Assembly (NCBI RefSeq): GCF_000764305.2
Contig: NW_025947428.1
Span: 86,876-150,875 of the forward strand
Length of the DNA stretch: 64,000 nt
Direction: 5' to 3'
Origin: Hyalella azteca
Taxonomy: Eukaryota > Arthropoda > Malacostraca > Amphipoda > Hyalellidae
Part shown: in pieces, positions 1 to 12,000 of the stretch
Layout: each line of letters opens with the position of its first letter
Numbering within the stretch: position 1 is the first letter of the stretch
Program-made: the position numbers and the translations under genes
Notes under the pieces: model-generated
What the model was told of the DNA's origin: nothing
Database searches by the model: none
The model's input: the letters and a program-made list of their open reading frames with translations, nothing else

Positions 1-77
1 ACGTTATCGCATTGCTCGTAGGGCTGATGCGTGGTCAGCAGCTCGTACAGGAACATCCCAAACGAGAACACGTCCAC
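1..77 (-). CDS. Lrrk: Lrrk exon: kinase subdomain IX, cut by window edge
   Basis: Acceptor GTGTGTGCAG|GTGGAC, then [18 protein letters not shown] and PYEQCDN up to position 1. This is the F-helix region of the kinase (DV-SFG motif), directly following EEEYTEK of the preceding exon. The C-lobe remainder and any C-terminal tail lie beyond the left edge. Confidence 0.9.
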   Translation of the reverse strand, partial: MDVFSFGMFLYELLTTHQPYEQCDN

Positions 78-3000
78 CTGCACACACCACACACTTTATA
101 TTCTGCTAACAGATCTGCTTTCGTCATGTCGCTTGGTCTCATGATCGCGACCTTGTCTATTCAGTTCAATACACTTTAATATCTGGAATAAACAATAAAC
201 TTCTATTCTATAGTAAGGCAGAGAGAAATAAATGAATATGCTTGCCATTATGTTCTCTAATAGGTTTTTCTAAGCGCTACGCTTCTATTCTATAATAAAA
301 TAGAGAGAAATAATGTATGTGCTTGCTATTATGTTCTGTAATAGGTCTTCCTAAGCACTACACTTCATTTCTATAATAAAGTAGAGAGCAATAAGGTTTG
401 TGCTTGCCATTATGTTGTCTAATACATTTTCCTAAGCACTATGCTTCATTTCTATAATAAGGCAGAGAGAAACAATGTCTGTGCTTGTCATTATGTTCTC
501 TAATAGGTAGAGAGAAACAAGAATACTAAGGCCGAGAGAAATAATGTACAAATAATGTATATGCTTGCCATTATGTTATGTTTTCTAAGCACTACACTTA
601 ATTTCTATTATAAAGTAGAAAGCAGTCAAGCAGCCTAACCTTCTCAGTGTACTCCTCCTCGCCGTTGAAGCGCATCATCTCAGGTGCCATGAAGCCTTCA
701 GTGCCGCCGAAGCCTTTAGTGCCACTCGGCAGAGTGCGAACATCGAGACGAGCGCCACTCCTCCTGTAGTGTTTAAGGCACTGGTCCAGGGCTCCTTGGG
801 GGGCAAGCTCGAGCACGAGGGCAAGAGGACGAAGACACACGCCTACGAAGGGCACGATGTTCGAGTGACGGAGGGACAGAAGGATGTTGACCTCCTGACG
901 AGCGCAGCAGTAAGCCTTGCACGCGTACTGTAGAGGGTCGCGCTCCCACTTACTCACGCAAGCCTACAATGAACAACTTATGACTTGAACTGCATCAATC
1001 AAATATTATCACACGATCTGCTGAGAAGCATTAGCTTATTTAGTTATTATGACATGTACAACATCAATCAAATATGATCACACGATCTGTTGAGAAGCAT
1101 TAGCTTATTTAGTTATTACATATTATGACATGTACAGCATCAATCAATTATGATCACACGATCTGCTAAGAAGCATTAGCCTATTTAGTTATTATGACAT
1201 GAACTGCATCAATCATTTATGATCACACGATCTGCTGACAAGCATTAGCCTATTTAGTTCTAGAATATTTATCAAGGTTGGTATTTAAAGAGCCTTTAAT
1301 GCTTCATCCTGCGAGATAACAGCATGGACTAACTCGTAGAAAAATTATTTATTAATGAGCATTTGATAAAACAAGCGATGTTATTATAACCTAATATCGG
1401 ATGCCCAAAGTAAAAGTTGAAAAAACTAACTTTTAACTTAAAAAATTAAAAGTTAGTTAAAAGTTTCATGTTAAAATAAAAGTGACCTTGTAAGCCTGTA
1501 TAGAAAAATTATTGATTATATGCATTCCATAAAACAAGCGATGTCATTATAACCTAATATCGGATGCCTTCAAAAAGTGCGACGTTATTATAACCTAATA
1601 TCGGATGCCTTCAAAAAAGTTTGCCGTTAAATAAAAGTGACCTTGTAAGCCTGTACGGCAGACTGCCGTGCCCCATGCCCGGGATCAACAGGCTGCAGCA
1701 TCTTGAGGGCGACGTCCAGGGGCCCGCCGTTGCTGCGATGGCGACAGGTCCCTTGGAAGACGAAGCCAAAACCTCCGCGCCCCAACAGCTTGCCCTGCTG
1801 TACGCTATCAGGTGCCACCAGGTGCTGTTCTCCCAGATCCAGGAACACCTGCACAACACACGTCCTTAAGACCTTATGATGAGTTCGGGACTTCCTAGTC
1901 CCCTGTCACGCTGATGTTCCGCCTTCGTCGTCTTCCGTTTACAACAGGTGCTGGTCTCAAAGGTCCAGGAACACCTGCACAACACACGTCCTTATGACCT
2001 TATGATGAATTTGGGACTTCCTAGTCCCCGGTCACGCTGATGCGCCGCCTTCGTCATCCTCCGTCTCCGAGTCGTCGCTAGGCAGGTCACCCCGCCCTCG
2101 GGTCCCGGATGTAACGTTGGACGTGTTCCATATATTTGCCCTCCTATAGGCCAGCTGATGCAAGATGCTGGTGCTTGTCACTTGCTGAGGGTAGTTTTCC
2201 ATTACTGGACAATCCGGGATCTTTCTCGTGTAGTCGAGACTCAAATACTGCAAACTTCTGTGAGTTTATCAACATCAAATAAACCAAGCACTCGTGTATT
2301 GTTAAGAACAATACCAGTCCGCCAACCTGGCGTAGAGTTCCCTGGCTGTACGAGTACGAGAAGCAACACCATCACCATTTGTGCAGCACATGAATTGTAA
2401 GATCAACTTATATAAACTTTCATGGTCACATGGGAACTAAAAGCTAAAAACAAATATTGCCGAGCAGTGAAGTATAAACTCGACATAAATCGGCTAGCGC
2501 ACTCTGATACTGCATGATTTAACGATCATGAACACTGCTGCGAGCGTTTAACGCAGATAAGAGGTGAGAAAACATTGGCTGTATAATTATTGCAAGCGTT
2601 CACTAGGATACATAAACTGTGTCGGCCAAGTTTTCGAGAAATAATTCATTCATTACTATAGAAGTGCATAGTTTCAGGGGTGAACGAGTCAAACAGTGAC
2701 CATAGTCAAACAGTGCCCTATGGGGGTTAGATATCACCACTACTATTATAAATTCTCGTTCATTTACACTATTGATGGCACGGATTAAAAATCGCTAACA
2801 AGATTCCCTTGTGAAAACTCCAATAGTTTGTTTGGGACCAAACGAAATACGAAATTTCAGGAGGGAGGAAATTCTCAGCCTGAATTAAAATTAGCAATGA
2901 CCGATGTTGACATATATTGACATCAAAAATTACAAAATGAAAAAAGCTTCTGAATAAGAAACGGGCATTGTGACTAAACGATTACTAACAGATCAAACAA

Positions 3001-6000
3001 TCTTCCGATTAGCAAACTTCCAAAATATTTTTTGTGGAAATATTTCATTTTATGATATGGGGTCAATATATATTTCATTTTATTTAATGACATATCAAAA
3101 AAATGACAAGATGAACCGTATCAGGCGCGATCTGAGCGAGAAGAAGAGGCCCGTGTAGAGGACAGGAGAGTAGTGGGGCTATTTTATTTGATGACATAAG
3201 TACAAAAAATATAACTCAGTACTCACTGCAGTGAGTGACAGAGAGCGCATTTTCTCGTCGACGAAAGCGCGAAGTCACGGACGGACATGGCGAGCACAAT
3301 AGGTAATTTTTTCCATAATTGAGAAAATGCGCTAAAAAGACAAGACGAACCGTATCGGGCGCGATCTGAGCGAGTAGAAGAGGCCCGTGTAGAGGACAAG
3401 AGAGTGCAGGGGGCGGCGTGTACGCTGCCAGGATGCACTCCTCCACCATGAAGCTGTACACTACGAGGGTCACTTCCTGACTTGCCGCCTCACATCCTGC
3501 TTCACCTAGGACGTCAGGTCGCCCTTCAGCCGATGGGTTGCGACTGTTGAATAAATTATAAGTAAAAGATTTTGTAGTCGCATATATAGTGAGCAGTTAG
3601 TAGATCTGCGATGGACCAGTATGGAAAAGCCACGGAAAAGCCATGGTGCATCTATAAGGAATGTTCAGAAACTGAATTACATGCACACATGTCAGTGTCG
3701 AAATATGAGCGAATCATCAGTACAGTCCCAAGGAGGTCTGTGATCAGTAAAGATATCGGAAATTTTCGAAAAAAAAATCAAAGAAAAAAAAAACATAATA
3801 TACCATCGATTTTAGAGAGAAGCTATCTATACTTATAACTTATTAGTTTTGCAGAAAAGATTGGAATGGTAAGAATATGGCGCACTAAGCATAACCCTGA
3901 AAATGTTCAAACATGAATAGCTACGATAACAATCCCAACAAATTTCGAGATAGAATACGTTGCATAGACATATTACCTACGTTCTATAGACATATTACCT
4001 ACGTTGCATAGACATATTACCTACGTTGCATTAGCATATTACCTACGTTGCATAGACATATTACCTACGTTGCATTAGCATATTACCTGGAAGCGTTCGA
4101 GTCAGGATCGACGCCACTATCACGGTCAGAAGCAGCGCTGCCCCGCGAGTCAAAGCTCCTCCTGAGACGAGCAGGCGAAGCTCCTCCGTCAGCAGTGCCA
4201 CCGGGAGCAAAGGGCGCCGCCCTTCCTTCAACGGGAGCAAATGGCGCGGCCACCAGCCGAACACCTCCAGGCCCCTGGACCGCGTCAGTGGAGGCGTCAC
4301 TGGAGACTGACGCATGATTCCCATGCGCCTACGAAAAGAAAAAATTAGATCGGTACTCAATGCAGTGAGTGACAGAAAGCGCATTTTTTCGTCCGTCAGT
4401 GACGTGGAATCACGGACGTCTAGTCACGGATGGACGGACATGACGAGCACAATACCGTCTTTTTTTCCCTATATGAGAAAATGCGCTAAAAAGATCTGAA
4501 TAAGAAATGGACATTGTGAATAAACGATTAATTACAGAACAAACGATATTCCGATTAAGAAGCTTCCAAAATGTTTGCTGTGGAAATATTTCATTTCATC
4601 ATTTGAATTTGGTAAATAATAGCTATATCCCATTAACATGTGAAATCATCAGCTCAATCGATACAGATGACAAATCTGAAGCAATATCTAAAGGTCAGAC
4701 TGAAAACATACATCAACATATGTTCTCCACGTTTCAACATAATACCGCGATGACGCTCACATGTGCAGCCATCATGGAGCCTGTCATGGAGCAGTAGAGC
4801 GGGTTGCTACATATAATACCACGAATATGACGCTCACATGTGCAGCCATTATGGAGCCTGTCATGGAGCAGTAGAGCGGGTTCAGCTCCACGAAGGAGCC
4901 CCAGGAATCAGGTAGAGCTGAGCGCAGGTTAGGAGGTAGCAGCGTTTGGCCGTGGCACTCGAGGCAGACCGGGCACGGCAGGAGGCGCGTGATCAGCAGC
5001 TTGCCTTCACTTGTGTGCACGAAGCGCGTGCCCAGCGTTGGGTACCTGAGGGCACGTGCCCTTGTGGCATAACTCAACATATTGCGGCATAACTGTATAT
5101 AATGTGGCATAACTGAACATATTGGATAAACAAAGCGCGAACCAAGTAGAAGGGTCTTCAATTATCACTAAACATCATCGGGAAAGTGTCGTCATTGCCT
5201 TCACTTGTGTGCACGAAGCGAGTGCCCAACGTCGGGTACCTGAGGTCACGTGCCCTTTTGGTATAACTCAGCATATTGGAGGAACACTAAGCACGAACCA
5301 AGTAGAAGGTTCTTCAATTATCACTAAGCATCTTCGGGAAAGTGTTCTCTCCTATGTTCCCCGATAAACTAAACAAACATGCGCAGCATGAATTAATTCC
5401 CTGCCAGGGGCCATACTTTCAAAACTCGCTAAATGATCGTAAGTACTTACGCTCTATTTTCTTGTCTATGATTGGTGGATTTTGCTTGAAAGGCCGTCAA
5501 TGATTGGCTGATGAATTTACGATCTCTTAACTTTTTTGAAAGTATAGGCCTGAATGACAGAGGGAAAGCTTGACTAATTAAAATTTCTTTATACTGGCAA
5601 TACACCTGATTGTCTTCATTCTTATTACTGCCATATTATAATAGTTCTGTTATCATCACTGCCATTCTGTTATCGCTAATATAGCTGCACTATGAGCCAC
5701 CGACCAGTCCTCCAGCAGGGTATCTATGTGGTCGACGGCGATGGCCAGGAGTTTGGCCACGCACTCAGGCGCCGGGTCCAGCACCACGCTCTGGATGCCC
5801 TCTGCCAGCCCTCCGCTGTCACTGCCAGACGCCTCGCTCACAAGGCTGGTCGGAGGTTCGTCATGTCCGTCCCCAGCAGCGTCGCCGTCGGCAGGAACAC
5901 ACCGGCGAAGTACCACCGCCTCGTTTGGTAGCAATACTTCGAGCACAGCTGAATTCTTAATCTGAGGGCAGAAAATTAAATTGGGATTTATAAGGACTGG

Positions 6001-9000
6001 GAAAAGTGAAATGACAGCAAAAATTGGGTTCAAGTGAATAGCTTCTCTGACCGTCCACAGTGAAAGTGAAGTAAATAACAATGGAAGCGAGAATTTTTTT
6101 CACAAAACGAGTGACATACAAGACGGTTGTCGCCTACATGACAGAGAGACAGAAGATGCAAGTGTAAGTAATATCAGCAACATAACCAGGGAGTCCCAAA
6201 TCTGAGACCCACAATCCGACACTACGAGTTGAGAATCAAGGCGACCAGGGCCTATACTTTCAAAAAGGTTGAGAGATCGTAAGTTCATCAGCCAATCATT
6301 GACGGCCTTACAAGCAAAATCCACCAATTATAGACAAGAATATAGACTTAGCGAGTTTTGAAAGTATTGCCACAGGAATAAAGACCGGAAGCACAAAATC
6401 TCGTACGACTTATGGCGTACAAGGGCACTCGCTACAAGATCAGCCTAAGTAGTAGCTACCCTAAAACTTTCTTGCACGTAGAGGTAAGTTTTAGAGGTAG
6501 CTAGAGATATAAGAGGTAGCTATTAGTAAGCTTAAAACTTACCTCCACATCAGACCAGACGCCCTCTTGCTTCACGAGGAAGCGCATGCCGTGGTAGTCT
6601 TTGTCCAGTGAGACGGATCTCCTACCGCGGCCGCTCTGTAACATAAAAAGAGCTCATGTACTATACATTAGTTATTAATATTACACCGTAGCTTGTTAGT
6701 CATCAATAGTACTTCGTAGCTTATAAGTCGTAAATATTGTTACTTTATTATTGATGTTCATCGTAGACTGGAAACGCAATTTTTAATAATGGCAAGACGA
6801 GTTCAGGAGAACAACGGATGACCAACAAAATATCAACAACGAATGACCAACAAAAATAAGAATGTAAAATACAAGAAATATTCTGTTCATAAGTAATGAG
6901 AAAGATCAAGAAATTTGTAAATGTGAAGCAAATAAAACATTGTACACATGAAAAAATATAAATCAGCCTACCTTGTATGCTGCTACGTTACATCCGGACC
7001 CGAGGGCGGGGCGACCTGCCTGACGACGACTTGGAGTCGGAGGACGACGAAGGCGGCGCATCAGCGTGACCGTGGACTAGGAAGTCCCGAACTCATCTTA
7101 AGTTAAAGTATGTATAATTGAGGACACTCACCGCGGCAGTAGCTGCAGGGGAAGAAGAACGACCAGACGCAGCGTTGCTCTCAGCGATCCTGAGTAGCGT
7201 GGTGCTGCCGTAGCGCAGCTCCAGACCCGACTGCCAGCACAGCCACTCCCCACATCCTCCTCCTCCCAGCACGCTGCTCACATCCCCATCACACGTCACC
7301 TGTAACATTAAATATATTATAAACCAACTGAATGTATTCAGTCAAAAGTTCGTTGGTTAAGTAGTTCAGTGGCACAATTATTAGCACTTCAGATCGAGAA
7401 ACAATTTTTAGCGCTTCAGATCCAGCGACAATTTTTAGAGCTTCAGATCGAGTTAATATATAGTTTGGACTGAGAAAAAAAAATGAAATAGAAAATTACG
7501 GGTATTAGAGTGTTAATGTGAATCTAACATTAAAGAACTGAGGTAGAGACCATGTTGTAATTCCGAAAATATTCTTTTTCATGCGAGACGAATTTGCATT
7601 TCAGAGCTTGGATTACAAAGCTGAGTGCCTCTGTAATATTGCATTGAATGTTTATGCTACATAAAAAAATCATTCAAGTTTGCAAAAATCATTGAAGTAT
7701 GCATAAAAATATCATTTAATATCGCATATAAAAAAATCTCATAAATAAATCATTGATGTACACAAAATCCATGGTTCAAGTGATGAATCGGCGTACAATT
7801 CAAGTACAAGAATCGGCGACAGGCCTATCCAGGCCTATTGTTCAATGCCGAAGATACTATACTATACTATACTATACAATACTATACTATGACAACCTCC
7901 ATTGTTAGGACCGTGCGCACCTCTGGCGGGAGGACGAAGTATGCGCGTACGACATCAGCGACTGCGTCGTCAGCCAGAATGCGCGTGATGAGTCGTGACC
8001 AGAACCCCGACGGGAAGTAAGACATGAGCAGGAGACGTCTGATGGCTGACAGCGGCGAGGACTGATGGCTGAGTCGTACTGTGGATCTCAGGGAGTCGTT
8101 CACTTCACCGTCAGTAGTTGCGTCCAGGACACCCTCAGGCTGGGGGCTACCTGAACACAAAAGAGTGAAGCGTCAAAAATTTGACATCATTAGTGATAAA
8201 TGAATAAATTAAAAACTGAAACTAGTCCGGATGCAAGAATTAGATAAAGAAAGAGCAACTGATGGCTGAGTCGCACTGTGGATCTCAGGGAGTCGCTCAT
8301 TTCACCGTCAGTAGTCGTGTCAAGAACACCCTCAGGCTGGGGGCTGCCTAATTAACATTTAAAATGTTAATTAATCCTTATTTTCGTTGATTTTCTGCAT
8401 TTTTAATTGTTTATTGTTCATTAATTACTTATTGTCATTTCCAAACCCTTCAGAATTTGTACTTGTTTTACCATGTGAAGCGTCGAGAATTTAACATACA
8501 TTGTGATAAATGAATAAATTAAAAACTGAAACTAGTCTGGATGCAAGAATTAGATAAAGTAAAAGCAAGCCTCAGGAATGGCGAGGTGTAAAAGCAAAAG
8601 TTGCAATTGCAGAAATTTTTGAAAAAAATTTAAGTTTAAAGAAAATTGAGACCTGCGAGTCTGATGAAAAAATAAAAAATAATAAAAAAAATTGAAATAA
8701 TTTGCTTCAACTTTCACTACGACGCAAGACTTTAACCATTATTATGAACATTTAAATTGACTTTTTTCAATTGAAGAGCAACTTGAATGTGACCGCAAAG
8801 ATGAATTAAAAGTGATATTTACTAATGATTATAAATAATAAACTAGATTAAGACGAATTAGTGATAACTAGCGGGGTCATAACAAGCAGCTGCAGGTCAC
8901 AACTCACTGCTGCAGGTCACCACTCACTGATGCAGAGGGAAGTAAGGGCCGTAGTTCTACTCACTGATGCAGAGGGAAGTAAGGGCCGTAGTTCTACTCA

Positions 9001-12000
9001 CTGATGCAGAGGGAAGTAAGGGTCGTAGTTCTACTCACTGATGCAGAGGGAAGTGAGGGCCGTAGTTCTACTCACTGATGCAGAGGGAAGTAAGGGCCGT
9101 AGTTCTACTCACTGATGCAGAGGGAAGTGAGGGCCGTAGTTCTACTCACTGATGCAGAGGGAAGTGAGGGTCGTACTCCTGCCAGGGGCGCGGCCATCGT
9201 CCACAGGAGGGGCGCTGGGGGCGACGGAGAGGGCGGCGCTGCAGAGGCCGGAGAAGCGCTTGTTGCGGGCGGCCCAGCCACGGCAGCGCAGCGGGATCTG
9301 GGGGCAACGGCCGAGCTTTTATTGATATTAATTATTGTGTGTTTGTATCTATTGTGTTGATATTTTTAATTCGACGCGCAGCTTCTATTCCGTGTTGATA
9401 TTTTTAGCTCCACACGCAAGTTTGTTTTTTAGCAACGTACAAATATTTTCGTTCAAATATCTCTAATGTCATTCGAGACATTACATCTTGGTTTGAATAT
9501 GTGTAACTTCATTCGATTAACTTTATTTTTAACTTCAAATTTTTTTTCTTCATTCAAAATTGTTTGATTTGTTTAGATTTTCAAAATTTTTAATGACACC
9601 TTTTTGATTAGTTTAAATATTTCTATCCTCGTTCAAAACTTCCTTTTCTCATTTGAATCTTTTTATCCTCACAGCATTATTGCAGTCGAAATTTTCGTTC
9701 CTATGTCTCTAAGCTTATTATCATTAACTTTTGCACAAAAAACCCTCTTGTTTAGCTGCGATATTACTTTATACTTCGAAGAGAATGTCTTAACCCTCTA
9801 CCGCCTGTCATGAGTAACCGGAGCAATATTGTCACAAGCCTCCTTCACAAACAGGATACATTGCTAGTGAGCGCAACATGACTTTCACTGATGTTTGCCG
9901 CCACATACACATACATAAAAATGTTCTCTGTTGCGTACAAACGTCTTCAGGTGGCTACACTCAATAGTTTACGTATAATTTAAGTTGAAAGTTATGTTCC
10001 CGGAGAGTGGCATACGGCGGTAGAGGGTTAAGCATTGTCTTACCGACAGAAACGCATTACGTGAATACAATAATTTGTAATAGTAAATAATTCATTCAAG
10101 TCTAACCCTGACGCGGATGTCGGCGCCGTTGGGAGCGGCCCTGAGCTGCTCCATGGAGGGCAGAAGGCTGGGGATGAGCAGCGTGCGGTTGTCCCATGTG
10201 AGCGCGACCTCAAACTTGTTCAGCAGGGAAACAATGTACGACTTCGCGTCCACTGGCGCGCACGAGGAACCCTTGAACACGTGCTTCAGGTCGTCTAGCT
10301 TCATTACTCCTGAAAGTTATTTTATTCATGTTAATAACAGAGCGATAAGGTCCAAAGAGTGTATGTATGATCTCTTGAACACGTGCATCAAGTTTTCTAG
10401 CTTCATCACTCCTGAAAGTTATTTTATTCATGTTAATAAGAGATAGAGCGATAAGGTTCAAATAGTGTATGTATGATCTCTTAAACAGGTGTTCCAGGTC
10501 GTCTAACTTCATTACTCCTGCAATCAGTTGCATTTGTGACAATAAGATGTAGAGTAGTTATTCCCAAAGTGGGCGATATCGCCCCCCTAGGGGCGGTGGA
10601 ATGATTTTGTGGGGCGGTAAGGAAGAAGAGGGCGGTAGGGGGGGCGATAGGGGGGCGGCAGTCCAAAATCAATGTCAGAAGTTCCAACGTTTGTTTGACG
10701 GCTTGTACACAACACGTGCGGCACATGACTCCCAGCGATGGTTTTTTCATCTAGATCTTTTTTTAACCTCTCCTGGGTTTACGTCTCGGACAAATTAACG
10801 GCCGGTCTCGCGGTCAATTTCCAAATTCAATGATCAAGGAATATCTCTCAAACGTAACTCGATGAAACTTGGTAAACGTATTCATTAGGACCTAACAATA
10901 TTGTTTTGCTCCTGAAAATTGTTTGAATTTTGCCATCGTTTGTTTCTTGCTAACGGGAGGTGTTTGTGCTGGGATGCAACCTGCGTCGACACTTTTGCTG
11001 AGTCGCACGTCAATAATTCGGCTTTTTCTGCTGGGTTCGCGGCTAACCTTCTCAGTGTACTCCTCCTCGCCGTTGAAGCGCATCATCTCAGGTGCCATGA
11101 AGCCTTCAGTGCCGCCGAAGCCTTTAGTGCCACTCGGCAGGCTGGCACGGCTTATGCCTGATAGTCGAATTTATAACTCAGTTAAGTGTCTAGTAGGCAT
11201 TTAAACTATAAGTAATGGTTAAAAAATCAAAGATCGATCAAAAACGCTAATTGAACTGCTTACCTATTGAGAAACAAATTATTAATGTGCTTTCTGTTCT
11301 GAATTTTTCAGTTCCATTGTGAGTATATATGAAATCAAAGATCAATCAAAAATGCTGATTAAGTGCTTACCTACTGAGAAACAAATTAATAATGATCTTT
11401 CTGTTCTAACTTTTTCAGTTTGATTGTAAGTATTGGATCTTCAAACCTTTTGGTTATGTTCAACATTATTATAATAGCTATTTATTGGAATCCATCACCT
11501 TGATTATTGTGATCACTCAAAATAGAAGAATGTGGTTAGCCAAAGTAATCTCTGAGCAAAACTTCTATCCTGAGTATTTTAAAATAGGCGAGCCTACACT
11601 AGTGAACAGATAAATAAGATGAATGTTCGTGTGCCTTAGGAAAAACATCTTACAAGTAATTGGGCATAAATTATGCGTTCACTAATACACGTGCAATTGA
11701 TGACCAGACAATTCTTTGATTCAAATTATCAGAGAGTGGAACAATTCTTCAGATGACGGCAGATTGAAAGGCAAGTTTCAGGAAGTAGTCACAAATAATC
11801 GTGTACAGATACCGTAATTTATGCAGGTTTGATTGAAGACCAGAGCGTACTTTTTATTAACAATTTTCTTATTAATCAGTATATTATAAAACAGATACCA
11901 TAATCAGCAAGCCGAACGTCCACTCGTGGGTGTCGTTGGGAAGAGAAGGGCTGGGGGAGCTCCCAGACGAGCACGTTTTCACTCTTCAGGTCGCGGTAGA

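Noticed and set aside
4048..4317. plus-strand open frame over the linker exon
   Set aside because: Shadow of the minus-strand Lrrk exon 4087-4328, which has matching splice sites and phase.
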